Part shown: piece by piece, positions 35,380 to 47,347 of the stretch
Layout of the letters: every line of letters begins with the position of its first letter
Numbering within the stretch: the first letter of the stretch is position 1
Origin: Euwallacea fornicatus
Taxonomy: Eukaryota; Arthropoda; Insecta; Coleoptera; Curculionidae
NCBI RefSeq assembly: GCF_040115645.1
Contig: NW_027096011.1
Span: 682,001 to 746,000 of the forward strand
Direction of reading: 5' to 3'
DNA: 64,000 bases
Program-made: the position numbers and the translations under genes
The notes under the pieces: generated by a model
Told to the model about the DNA's origin: nothing
The model's input: the letters and a program-made list of their open reading frames with translations, nothing else
Database searches by the model: none

Positions 35380-37491
35380 TTGTGTCATCTTATAGGTCTC
35401 GTCGAGTTGATTAATTTGTCACTTTGTTAAAGAAATTTGGTCCTCATTTGCCGAAGTAATCGAACTTCAAAATTTTAAAAGTCTCAAAAGTTGTGAGTTT
35501 GTGCCCATAATGTACCGTTTTTCTTGGAAATTGAACAAGATGCAATGATGATGTGTTGTGTCATCTTATAGGTCTCGTCGAGTTGATTAATTTGTCACTT
35601 TGTTAAACAAATTTGGTCCTCATTTGCCGAAGTTATCTAGTTTCAAAGTTTTAAAGGTCAAAAAAGATGTGAATTTGTGCCCATAATGTACCGTTTTTCT
35701 TGGAAATTGAACAAGATGCAATGATGATGTGTTGTGTCATCTTATAGGTCTCGTCGAGTTGATTAATTTGTCACTTTGTTAAACAAATTTGGTCCTCATT
35801 TGCCGAAGTTATCTAGTTTCAAAGTTTTAAAGGTCAAAAAAGATGTGAATTTGTGCCCATAATGTACCGTTTTTCTTGGAAATTGAACAAGATGCAATGA
35901 TGATGTGTTGTGTCATCTTAAAGGTCTCATCGAGTTGATTAATTTGTCACTTTGTTTAAGAAATTTGGTCCTCATTTGCCGAAGTAATCGAACTTCAAAA
36001 TTTTAAAAGTCACAAAAGTTGGGAGTTTGTGCCAATAATGTACCGTTTTTCTTGGAAATTGAACAAGATGCAATGATGATGTGTTGTGTCATCTTAAAGG
36101 TCTCGTCGAGTTAATTAATGTGTCACTTTGTTTATGAAATTTGGTCCTCATTTGCCGAAGTTATCTAGTTTCAAAGTTTTAAAAGTCACAAAAGTTGGGA
36201 GTTTGTGCCCATAATGTACCGTTTTTCTTGGAAATTGAACAAGTTGCAATGATGATGTGTTGTGTCATCTTAAAGGTCTCGTCGAGTTAATTAATGTGTC
36301 ACTTTGTTTATGAAATTTGGTCCTCATTTGCCGAAGTTATCTAGTTTCAAAGTTTGAAAAGTCACAAAAGTTGGGAGTTTGTGCCCATAATGTTCTGTTT
36401 TTCTTGGAAATTCAACAAGATGCAATCATGATGTGTTGTGTCATCTTAAATGTCTCATTGAGTTGATTAATTTGTCACTTTATTAAAGAAATTTGGTCCT
36501 CATTTGTCGAAGTTATAGAGCTTCAAACTTTAAAAAGTCAAGAAAGTTGTGAGTTTGTGCCCATAATGTACCGTTTTTCTTGGAAATTGAACAAGATGCA
36601 ATGATGATGTGTTGTGTCATCTTAAAGGTCTCGTCGAGTTGATTAATTTGTCACTTTGTTAAAGAAATTTGGTCCTCATTTGCCGAAGTAATCGAACTTC
36701 AAAATTTTAAAAGTCTCAAAAGTTGTGAGTTTGTGCCCATAATGTACCGTTTTTCTTGGAAATTGAACAAGATGCAATGATGATGTGTTGTGTCATCTTA
36801 AAGGTCTCGTCGAGTTGATTAATTTGTCACTTTGATAAACAAATTTGGTCCTGATTTGCCGAAGTTATCTAGTTTCAAACTTTGAAAAGTCACAAAAGTT
36901 GTGAGTTTGTGCCCATAATGTACCGTTTTTCTTGGAAATTGAACAAGATGCAATGATTATGTGTTGTGTCATCTTAAAGGTCTCATCGAGTTGATTAATT
37001 TGTCACTTTGTTAAAGAAATTTGGTCCTCATTTGCCGAAGTTATCTAGTTTCAAACTTTGAAAAGTCACAAAAGTTGTGAGTTTGTGCCCATAATGTACC
37101 GTTTTTCTTGGAAATTGAACAAGATGCAATGATTATGTGTTGTGTCATCTTAAAGGTCTCATCGAGTTGATTAATTTGTCATTTTGTTAAAGAAATTTGG
37201 TCCTCATTTGCCGAAGTTATCTAGTTTCAAAGTTTTAAAAGTCACAAAATTTGACAGTTTGTGCCCATAATGTACCGTTTTTCTTGGAAATTGAACAAGA
37301 TGCAAAGATGATGTGTTGTGTCATCTTAAAGGTCTCGTCGAGTTGATTAATTTGTCACTTTGTTAAAGAAATTTGGTCCTCATTTGCCGAAGTTATCTAG
37401 TTTCAAAGTTTTAAAGGTCAAAAAAGATGTGAATTTGTGCCCATAATGTACCGTTTTTCTTGGAAATTGAACAAGATGCAATCATGATGTG
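35380..37491 (+). repeat. 12-monomer higher-order unit (2112 bp), copy 2
   Basis: It repeats 33268-35379 with the same marker order (gccaataatg, gaacaagttgcaatg at about 36237, cattgag, ggtcctgatttg, tttgacag with gcaaagatg). I noticed six substitutions: gattatg to gatgatg and aagttctc to aaggtctc around 36604-36629; tttgttaaac to tttgataaac (36788 monomer); and aagttctcg to aaggtctca (two changes) plus cactttg to cattttg in the 37140 monomer. That is about 99.7% identity if nothing was missed. The following monomer (37492, ttatccag) ends the repeat. Confidence 0.92.
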
Positions 37492-38371
37492 TTGTGTCAT
37501 CTTATAGGTCTCGTCGAGTTGATTAATTTGTCACTTTGTTAAAGAAATTTGGTCCTCATTTGCCGAAGTTATCCAGTTTCAAAATTTTAAAAGTCACAAA
37601 AGTTGGGAGTTTGTGCCCATAATGTACTGTTTTTCTTGGAAATTCAACAAGATGCAATCATAATGTGTTGCGTCATCTTAGAGGTCTCGTCGAGTTGATT
37701 AATTTGTCACTTTGTTTAAGAAATTTGGTCCTCATTTGCCGAAGTTATCTGGTTTCAAGTTTTGAAAAGTCACAAAAGTTGTGAGTTTGTGAACATAATG
37801 TTCTGGTTTTCTTGGAAATTGAACAAGATGCAATCATGATGTGTTGTGTCATCTTATAGGTCTCGTCGAGTTAATTAATGTGTCACTTTGTTTATGAAAT
37901 TTGGTCCTCATTTGCCGAAGTTATCTAGTTTCAAAGTTTTAAAAGTCACAAAAGTTGGGAGTTTGTGCCCATAATGTACCGTTTTTCTTGGAAATTGAAC
38001 AAGATGCAATGATGATGTGTTGTGTCATCTTAAAGGTCTCGTCGAGTTAATTAATGTGTCACTTTGTTTATGAAAATTGGTCCTCATTTGCCGAAGTTAT
38101 CTAGTTTCAAAATTTTAAAGGTCAAAAAAGTTGTGAGTTTGTGCCCATAATGTACCGTTTTTCTTGGAAATTGAACAAGATGCAATGATGATGTGTTGTG
38201 TCATCTTAAAGGTCTCGTCGAGTTGATTAATTTGTCACTTTGTTAAACAAATTTGGTCCTCATTTGCCGAAGTTATCTAGTTTCAAACTTTGAAAAGTCA
38301 CAAAAGTTGTAAGTTTGTGCCCATAATGTACCGTTTTTCTTGGAAATTGAACAAGATGCAATGATTATGTG

Positions 38372-39427
38372 TTGTGTCATCTTAAAGTTCTCGTCGAGTT
38401 GATTAATTTGACACTTTGTTTAAGAAATTTGGTCCTCATTTGCCGAAGTTATTTAGTTTCAAAGTTTTAAAAGTCACAAAATTTAGCAGTTTGTGCCCAT
38501 AATGTACCGTTTTTCTTGGAAATTGAACAAGATGCAATGATGATGTGTTGTGTCATCTTAAAGGTCTCGTCGAGTTGATTAATTTGTCACTTTGTTAAAG
38601 AAATTTGGTCCTCATTTGCCGAAGTTATCTAGTTTCAAAGTTTTAAAGGTCAAAAAAGTTGGGAGTTTGTGCCCATAATGTACTGTTTTTCTTGGAAATT
38701 CAACAAGATGCAATCATAATGTGTTGCGTCATCTTAGAGGTCTCGTCGAGTTAATTAATGTGTCACTTTGTTTAAGAAATTTGGTCCTCATTTGCCGAAG
38801 TTATTTAGTTTCAAAATTTTAAAAGTCACAAAAGTTGGGAGTTTGTGCCCATAATGTACTGTTTTTCTTGGAAATTGAACAAGATGCAATCATGATGTGT
38901 TGTGTCATCTTATAGGTCTCGTCGAGTTGATTAATTTGTCACTTTGTTAAAGAAATTTGGTCCTCATTTGCCGAAGTTATCTAGTTTCAAACTTTGAAAA
39001 GTCACAAAAGTTGTGAGTTTGTGCCCATAATGTACCGTTTTTCTTGGAAATTGAACAAGATGCAATGATTATGTGTTGTGTCATCTTAAAGTTCTCGTCG
39101 AGTTGATTAATTTGTCACTTTGTTAAACAAATTTGGTCCTCATTTGCCGAAGTTATCTAGTTTCAAACTTTGAAAAGTCACAAAAGTTGTGAGTTTGTGC
39201 CCATAATGTACCGTTTTTCTTGGAAATTGAACAAGATGCAATCATGATGTGTTGTGTCATCTTATAGGTCTCGTCGAGTTGATTAATTTGTCACTTTGTT
39301 AAAGAAATTTGGTCCTCATTTGCCGAAGTTATCTAGTTTCAAAGTTTTAAAAGTCACAAAAGTTGTGAGTTTGTGCCCATAATGTACTGTTTTTCTTGGA
39401 AATTGAACAAGATGCAATCATGATGTG
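38372..39427 (+). repeat. Block repeated at 36 monomers, copy 2
   Basis: This is the partner of 32036-33267: aaatttagcag, then ggtcaaaaaagttggg, then gcgtcatcttagagg with ttaattaa, then tatagg/caaactttg, then aagttctcg/ttaaac, then tatagg with gttgtgag and actg. It differs by ttatttag in two monomers (38372 and 38724), where copy 1 has ttatctag and gtaatcg, and it lacks the ttatagag monomer. A third, looser copy lies at 48052-48755. Confidence 0.8.
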
Positions 39428-40483
39428 TTGTGTCATCTTATAGGTCTCGTCGAGTTGATTAATTTGTCACTTTGTTAAAGAAATTTGGTCCTCATTTGCC
39501 GAAGTAATCGAACTTCAAAATTTTAAAAGTCACAAAAGTTGGGAGTTTGTGCCAATAATGTACCGTTTTTCTTGGAAATTGAACAAGATGCAATGATGAT
39601 GTGTTGTGTCATCTTAAAGGTCTCGTCGAGTTAATTAATGTGTCACTTTGTTTATGAAATTTGGTCCTCATTTGCCGAAGTTATCTAGTTTCAAAGTTTT
39701 AAAAGTCACAAAAGTTGGGAGTTTGTGCCCATAATGTACCGTTTTTCTTGGAAATTGAACAAGTTGCAATGATGATGTGTTGTGTCATCTTAAAGGTCTC
39801 GTCGAGTTAATTAATGTGTCACTTTGTTTATGAAATTTGGTCCTCATTTGCCGAAGTTATCTAGTTTCAAAGTTTGAAAAGTCACAAAAGTTGGGAGTTT
39901 GTGCCCATAATGTACCGTTTTTCTTGGAAATTGAACAAGATGCAATGATGATGTGTTGTGTCATCTTAAAGGTCTCGTCGAGTTGATTAATTTGTCACTT
40001 TGTTAAACAAATTTGGTCCTGATTTGCCGAAGTTATCTAGTTTCAAACTTTGAAAAGTCACAAAAGTTGTGAGTTTGTGCCCATAATGTACCGTTTTTCT
40101 TGGAAATTGAACAAGATGCAATGATTATGTGTTGTGTCATCTTAAAGGTCTCATCGAGTTGATTAATTTGTCACTTTGTTAAAGAAATTTGGTCCTCATT
40201 TGCCGAAGTTATCTAGTTTCAAACTTTGAAAAGTCACAAAAGTTGTGAGTTTGTGCCCATAATGTACCGTTTTTCTTGGAAATTGAACAAGATGCAATGA
40301 TTATGTGTTGTGTCATCTTAAAGGTCTCATCGAGTTGATTAATTTGTCACTTTGTTAAAGAAATTTGGTCCTCATTTGCCGAAGTTATCTAGTTTCAAAG
40401 TTTTAAAAGTCACAAAATTTGACAGTTTGTGCCCATAATGTACCGTTTTTCTTGGAAATTGAACAAGATGCAAAGATGATGTG
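39428..40483 (+). repeat. Incomplete third copy of the 12-monomer unit
   Basis: The six monomers at 39428, 39604, 39780, 39956, 40132 and 40308 carry gtaatcg with gccaataatg, gaacaagttgcaatg, ttaattaa with gtttgaaaag, ggtcctgatttg, ctcatcg/caaactttg, and tttgacag with gcaaagatg. This is the marker order of the 33268 and 35380 units with the first three monomers and the cattgag and aagttctcg/gtaatcg monomers missing. The 39780 monomer ends like the missing gtaatcg monomer (gaacaag, gatgatg), which marks an internal deletion of two monomers with an in-register join. Confidence 0.8.
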
Positions 40484-43299
40484 TTGTGTCATCTTAAAGG
40501 TCTCGTCGAGTTGATTAATTTGTCACTTTGTTAAAGAAATTTGGTCCTCATTTGCCGAAGTTATCTAGTTTCAAAGTTTTAAAAGTCACAAAAGTTGTGA
40601 GTTTGTGCCCATAATGTACTGTTTTTCTTGGAAATTGAACAAGATGCAATCATGATGTGTTGTGTCATCTTACAGGTCTCGTCGAGTTGATTAATTTGTC
40701 ACTTTGTTAAACAAATTTGGTCCTCATTTGCCGAAGTTATCTAGTTTCAAAGTTTTAAAGGTCAAAAAAGATGTGAATTTGTGCCCATAATGTACCGTTT
40801 TTCTTGGAAATTGAACAAGATGCAATGATGATGTGTTGTGTCATCTTAAAGGTCTCATCGAGTTGATTAATTTGTCACTTTGTTTAAGAAATTTGGTCCT
40901 CATTTGCCGAAGTAATCGAATTTCAAAATTTTAAAAGTCACAAAAGTTGGGAGTTTGTGCCAATAATGTACCGTTTTTCTTGGAAATTGAACAAGATGCA
41001 ATGATGATGTGTTGTGTCATCTTATAGGTCTCGTCGAGTTGATTAATTTGTCACTTTGTTAAAGAAATTTGGTCCTCATTTGCCGAAGTTATCCAGTTTC
41101 AAAATTTTAAAAGTCACAAAAGTTGGGAGTTTGTGCCAATAATGTACCGTTTTTCTTGGAAATTGAACAAGATGCAATGATGATGTGTTGTGTCATCTTA
41201 AAGGTCTCGTCGAGTTAATTAATGTGTCACTTTGTTTATGAAATTTGGTCCTCATTTGCCGAAGTTATCTAGTTTCAAAGTTTTAAAAGTCAAGAAAGTT
41301 GTGAGTTTGTGCCCATAATGTACCGTTTTTCTTGGAAATTGAACAAGATGCAATGATTATGTGTTGTGTCATCTTAAAGTTCTCGTCGAGTTGATTAATT
41401 TGTCACTTTGTTAAAGAAATTTGGTCCTCATTTGCCGAAGTAATCGAACTTCAAAATTTTAAAAGTCTCAAAAGTTGTGAGTTTGTGCCCATAATGTACC
41501 GTTTTTCTTGGAAATTGAACAAGATGCAATGATGATGTGTTGTGTCATCTTAAAGGTCTCGTCGAGTTGATTAATTTGTCACTTTGTTAAACAAATTTGG
41601 TCCTGATTTGCCGAAGTTATCTAGTTTCAAACTTTGAAAAGTCACAAAAGTTGTGAGTTTGTGCCCATAATGTACCGTTTTTCTTGGAAATTGAACAAGA
41701 TGCAATGATTATGTGTTGTGTCATCTTAAAGGTCTCATCGAGTTGATTAATTTGTCACTTTGTTAAAGAAATTTGGTCCTCATTTGCCGAAGTTATCTAG
41801 TTTCAAACTTTGAAAAGTCACAAAAGTTGTGAGTTTGTGCCCATAATGTACCGTTTTTCTTGGAAATTGAACAAGATGCAATGATTATGTGTTGTGTCAT
41901 CTTAAAGGTCTCATCGAGTTGATTAATTTGTCACTTTGTTAAAGAAATTTGGTCCTCATTTGCCGAAGTTATCTAGTTTCAAACTTTGAAAAGTCACAAA
42001 AGTTGTGAGTTTGTGCCCATAATGTACCGTTTTTCTTGGAAATTGAACAAGATGCAATGATTATGTGTTGTGTCATCTTAAAGGTCTCATCGAGTTGATT
42101 AATTTGTCACTTTGTTAAAGAAATTTGGTCCTCATTTGCCGAAGTTATCTAGTTTCAAACTTTGAAAAGTCACAAAAGTTGTGAGTTTGTGCCCATAATG
42201 TACCGTTTTTCTTGGAAATTGAACAAGATGCAATGATTATGTGTTGTGTCATCTTAAAGGTCTCATCGAGTTGATTAATTTGTCACTTTGTTAAAGAAAT
42301 TTGGTCCTCATTTGCCGAAGTTATCTAGTTTCAAACTTTGAAAAGTCACAAAAGTTGTGAGTTTGTGCCCATAATGTACCGTTTTTCTTGGAAATTGAAC
42401 AAGATGCAATGATTATGTGTTGTGTCATCTTAAAGGTCTCATCGAGTTGATTAATTTGTCACTTTGTTAAAGAAATTTGGTCCTCATTTGCCGAAGTTAT
42501 CTAGTTTCAAACTTTGAAAAGTCACAAAAGTTGTGAGTTTGTGCCCATAATGTACCGTTTTTCTTGGAAATTGAACAAGATGCAATGATTATGTGTTGTG
42601 TCATCTTAAAGGTCTCATCGAGTTGATTAATTTGTCACTTTGTTAAAGAAATTTGGTCCTCATTTGCCGAAGTTATCTAGTTTCAAAGTTTTAAAAGTCA
42701 CAAAATTTGACAGTTTGTGCCCATAATGTACCGTTTTTCTTGGAAATTGAACAAGATGCAAAGATGATGTGTTGTGTCATCTTAAAGGTCTCGTCGAGTT
42801 GATTAATTTGTCACTTTGTTAAAGAAATTTGGTCCTCATTTGCCGAAGTTATCTAGTTTCAAAGTTTTAAAGGTCAAAAAAGATGTGAATTTGTGCCCAT
42901 AATGTACCGTTTTTCTTGGAAATTGAACAAGATGCAATGATTATGTGTTGTGTCATCTTAAAGGTCTCATCGAGTTGATTAATTTGTCACTTTGTTAAAG
43001 AAATTTGGTCCTCATTTGCCGAAGTTATCTAGTTTCAAAGTTTTAAAAGTCACAAAATTTGACAGTTTGTGCCCATAATGTACCGTTTTTCTTGGAAATT
43101 GAACAAGATGCAATCATGATGTGTTGTGTCATCTTATAGGTCTCGTCGAGTTGATTAATTTGTCACTTTGTTAAAGAAATTTGGTCCTCATTTGCCGAAG
43201 TTATCCAGTTTCAAAATTTTAAAAGTCACAAAAGTTGGGAGTTTGTGCCCATAATGTACCGTTTTTCTTGGAAATTGAACAAGATGCAATGATGATGTG
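40484..43299 (+). repeat. Higher-order block, copy 1 (partner 27, then 23 monomers downstream)
   Basis: Marker order: gttgtgag with actg (40484), ttacaggtctcg (40660), gtaatcgaatttc with gccaataatg (40836), ttatccag with gccaataatg (41012), ttaattaa with gtcaagaaag (41188), aagttctcg/gtaatcg (41364), ggtcctgatttg (41540), ctcatcg/caaactttg (41716 and four more), tttgacag/gcaaagatg (42596), gatgtgaa (42772), tttgacag (42948) and ttatccag (43124). The same order is found from 45236, displaced 4752 bp before the caaactttg run and 4048 bp after it, because this copy has four more of that monomer. Confidence 0.88.
41716..42595 (+). repeat. Run of five identical 176-bp monomers
   Basis: The monomers starting at 41716, 41892, 42068, 42244 and 42420 show no difference to each other by eye. 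Each has aaaggtctcatcg, ttgattaatttgtc, ttatctag, caaactttgaaaag, gttgtgag, accg and gattatg. The corresponding place in the downstream copy (46468) has one such monomer. Four extra copies were therefore added after the 27-monomer duplication, making this one of the most recent events in the array. It could also be an assembly expansion. Confidence 0.92.
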
Positions 43300-44179
43300 T
43301 TGTGTCATCTTAAAGGTCTCGTCGAGTTGATTAATTTGTCACTTTGTTAAACAAATTTGGTCCTCATTTGCCGAAGTTATCTAGTTTCAAAGTTTTAAAA
43401 GTCACAAAAGTTGTGAGTTTGTGCCCATAATGTACCGTTTTTCTTGGAAATTGAACAAGATGCAATGATTATGTGTTGTGTCATCTTAAAGGTCTCATCG
43501 AGTTGATTAATTTGTCACTTTGTTAAAGAAATTTGGTCCTCATTTGCCGAAGTTATCTAGTTTCAAACTTTGAAAAGTCACAAAAGTTGTGAGTTTGTGC
43601 CCATAATGTACCGTTTTTCTTGGAAATTGAACAAGATGCAATGATTATGTGTTGTGTCATCTTAAAGGTCTCATCGAGTTGATTAATTTGTCACTTTGTT
43701 AAAGAAATTTGGTCCTCATTTGCCGAAGTTATCTAGTTTCAAAGTTTTAAAAGTCACAAAATTTGACAGTTTGTGCCCATAATGTACCGTTTTTCTTGGA
43801 AATTGAACAAGATGCAAAGATGATGTGTTGTGTCATCTTAAAGGTCTCGTCGAGTTGATTAATTTGTCACTTTGTTAAAGAAATTTGGTCCTCATTTGCC
43901 GAAGTTATCTAGTTTCAAAGTTTTAAAAGTCACAAAAGTTGTGAGTTTGTGCCCATAATGTACTGTTTTTCTTGGAAATTGAACAAGATGCAATCATGAT
44001 GTGTTGTGTCATCTTACAGGTCTCGTCGAGTTGATTAATTTGTCACTTTGTTAAACAAATTTGGTCCTCATTTGCCGAAGTTATCTAGTTTCAAAGTTTT
44101 AAAGGTCAAAAAAGATGTGAATTTGTGCCCATAATGTACCGTTTTTCTTGGAAATTGAACAAGATGCAAAGATGATGTG
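42772..44179 (+). repeat. 8-monomer higher-order unit (1408 bp), copy 1
   Basis: Monomers at 42772 (gatgtgaa, gattatg), 42948 (tttgacag, catgatg), 43124 (tatagg, ttatccag), 43300 (ttaaac, gttgtgag), 43476 (ctcatcg, caaactttg), 43652 (tttgacag, gcaaagatg), 43828 (gttgtgag, actg) and 44004 (ttacagg, gatgtgaa). The tandem copy starts at 44180. The 44004 monomer ends in gcaaagatg, like the monomer before the unit (42596), whereas its partner at 45412 ends in gcaatgatg. The junction therefore lies inside that monomer. Confidence 0.9.
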
Positions 44180-45587
44180 TTGTGTCATCTTAAAGGTCTC
44201 GTCGAGTTGATTAATTTGTCACTTTGTTAAAGAAATTTGGTCCTCATTTGCCGAAGTTATCTAGTTTCAAAGTTTTAAAGGTCAAAAAAGATGTGAATTT
44301 GTGCCCATAATGTACCGTTTTTCTTGGAAATTGAACAAGATGCAATGATTATGTGTTGTGTCATCTTAAAGGTCTCATCGAGTTGATTAATTTGTCACTT
44401 TGTTAAAGAAATTTGGTCCTCATTTGCCGAAGTTATCTAGTTTCAAAGTTTTAAAAGTCACAAAATTTGACAGTTTGTGCCCATAATGTACCGTTTTTCT
44501 TGGAAATTGAACAAGATGCAATCATGATGTGTTGTGTCATCTTATAGGTCTCGTCGAGTTGATTAATTTGTCACTTTGTTAAAGAAATTTGGTCCTCATT
44601 TGCCGAAGTTATCCAGTTTCAAAATTTTAAAAGTCACAAAAGTTGGGAGTTTGTGCCCATAATGTACCGTTTTTCTTGGAAATTGAACAAGATGCAATGA
44701 TGATGTGTTGTGTCATCTTAAAGGTCTCGTCGAGTTGATTAATTTGTCACTTTGTTAAACAAATTTGGTCCTCATTTGCCGAAGTTATCTAGTTTCAAAG
44801 TTTTAAAAGTCACAAAAGTTGTGAGTTTGTGCCCATAATGTACCGTTTTTCTTGGAAATTGAACAAGATGCAATGATTATGTGTTGTGTCATCTTAAAGG
44901 TCTCATCGAGTTGATTAATTTGTCACTTTGTTAAAGAAATTTGGTCCTCATTTGCCGAAGTTATCTAGTTTCAAACTTTGAAAAGTCACAAAAGTTGTGA
45001 GTTTGTGCCCATAATGTACCGTTTTTCTTGGAAATTGAACAAGATGCAATGATTATGTGTTGTGTCATCTTAAAGGTCTCATCGAGTTGATTAATTTGTC
45101 ACTTTGTTAAAGAAATTTGGTCCTCATTTGCCGAAGTTATCTAGTTTCAAAGTTTTAAAAGTCACAAAATTTGACAGTTTGTGCCCATAATGTACCGTTT
45201 TTCTTGGAAATTGAACAAGATGCAAAGATGATGTGTTGTGTCATCTTAAAGGTCTCGTCGAGTTGATTAATTTGTCACTTTGTTAAAGAAATTTGGTCCT
45301 CATTTGCCGAAGTTATCTAGTTTCAAAGTTTTAAAAGTCACAAAAGTTGTGAGTTTGTGCCCATAATGTACTGTTTTTCTTGGAAATTGAACAAGATGCA
45401 ATCATGATGTGTTGTGTCATCTTACAGGTCTCGTCGAGTTGATTAATTTGTCACTTTGTTAAACAAATTTGGTCCTCATTTGCCGAAGTTATCTAGTTTC
45501 AAAGTTTTAAAGGTCAAAAAAGATGTGAATTTGTGCCCATAATGTACCGTTTTTCTTGGAAATTGAACAAGATGCAATGATGATGTG
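44180..45587 (+). repeat. 8-monomer higher-order unit (1408 bp), copy 2
   Basis: It repeats 42772-44179 in the same order (tttgacag at 44356, ttatccag at 44532, ttaaac at 44708, caaactttg at 44884, gcaaagatg at 45060, actg at 45236, ttacagg at 45412). The only difference noticed is the tail of the last monomer (gcaatgatg). From 45236 the sequence also matches 40484 onward, so the end of this unit is the start of the 27-monomer displaced copy. Confidence 0.9.
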
Positions 45588-47347
45588 TTGTGTCATCTTA
45601 AAGGTCTCATCGAGTTGATTAATTTGTCACTTTGTTTAAGAAATTTGGTCCTCATTTGCCGAAGTAATCGAATTTCAAAATTTTAAAAGTCACAAAAGTT
45701 GGGAGTTTGTGCCAATAATGTACCGTTTTTCTTGGAAATTGAACAAGATGCAATGATGATGTGTTGTGTCATCTTATAGGTCTCGTCGAGTTGATTAATT
45801 TGTCACTTTGTTAAAGAAATTTGGTCCTCATTTGCCGAAGTTATCCAGTTTCAAAATTTTAAAAGTCACAAAAGTTGGGAGTTTGTGCCAATAATGTACC
45901 GTTTTTCTTGGAAATTGAACAAGATGCAATGATGATGTGTTGTGTCATCTTAAAGGTCTCGTCGAGTTAATTAATGTGTCACTTTGTTTATGAAATTTGG
46001 TCCTCATTTGCCGAAGTTATCTAGTTTCAAAGTTTTAAAAGTCAAGAAAGTTGTGAGTTTGTGCCCATAATGTACCGTTTTTCTTGGAAATTGAACAAGA
46101 TGCAATGATTATGTGTTGTGTCATCTTAAAGTTCTCGTCGAGTTGATTAATTTGTCACTTTGTTAAAGAAATTTGGTCCTCATTTGCCGAAGTAATCGAA
46201 CTTCAAAATTTTAAAAGTCTCAAAAGTTGTGAGTTTGTGCCCATAATGTACCGTTTTTCTTGGAAATTGAACAAGATGCAATGATGATGTGTTGTGTCAT
46301 CTTAAAGGTCTCGTCGAGTTGATTAATTTGTCACTTTGTTAAACAAATTTGGTCCTGATTTGCCGAAGTTATCTAGTTTCAAACTTTGAAAAGTCACAAA
46401 AGTTGTGAGTGTGTGCCCATAATGTACCGTTTTTCTTGGAAATTGAACAAGATGCAATGATTATGTGTTGTGTCATCTTAAAGGTCTCATCGAGTTGATT
46501 AATTTGTCACTTTGTTAAAGAAATTTGGTCCTCATTTGCCGAAGTTATCTAGTTTCAAACTTTGAAAAGTCACAAAAGTTGTGAGTTTGTGCCCATAATG
46601 TACCGTTTTTCTTGGAAATTGAACAAGATGCAATGATTATGTGTTGTGTCATCTTAAAGGTCTCATCGAGTTGATTAATTTGTCACTTTGTTAAAGAAAT
46701 TTGGTCCTCATTTGCCGAAGTTATCTAGTTTCAAAGTTTTAAAAGTCACAAAATTTGACAGTTTGTGCCCATAATGTACCGTTTTTCTTGGAAATTGAAC
46801 AAGATGCAAAGATGATGTGTTGTGTCATCTTAAAGGTCTCGTCGAGTTGATTAATTTGTCACTTTGTTAAAGAAATTTGGTCCTCATTTGCCGAAGTTAT
46901 CTAGTTTCAAAGTTTTAAAGGTCAAAAAAGATGTGAATTTGTGCCCATAATGTACCGTTTTTCTTGGAAATTGAACAAGATGCAATGATTATGTGTTGTG
47001 TCATCTTAAAGGTCTCATCGAGTTGATTAATTTGTCACTTTGTTAAAGAAATTTGGTCCTCATTTGCCGAAGTTATCTAGTTTCAAAGTTTTAAAAGTCA
47101 CAAAATTTGACAGTTTGTGCCCATAATGTACCGTTTTTCTTGGAAATTGAACAAGATGCAATCATGATGTGTTGTGTCATCTTATAGGTCTCGTCGAGTT
47201 GATTAATTTGTCACTTTGTTAAAGAAATTTGGTCCTCATTTGCCGAAGTTATCCAGTTTCAAAATTTTAAAAGTCACAAAAGTTGGGAGTTTGTGCCCAT
47301 AATGTACCGTTTTTCTTGGAAATTGAACAAGATGCAATCATGATGTG
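45236..47347 (+). repeat. Higher-order block, copy 2 (of 40484-43299)
   Basis: It has the same marker order as 40484-43299: ttacagg, gtaatcgaatttc, ttatccag with gccaataatg, ttaattaa with gtcaagaaag, aagttctcg/gtaatcg, ggtcctgatttg, a single ctcatcg/caaactttg monomer (46468), tttgacag/gcaaagatg, gatgtgaa, tttgacag and ttatccag. A private gtgagtgtgtgccc occurs in the 46292 monomer. After 47348 the copies diverge. Confidence 0.88.

Noticed and set aside
41716..42595. CRISPR-like array of direct repeats
   Set aside because: The repeats are contiguous 176-bp units without unique spacers, and there are no cas genes. This is satellite DNA.
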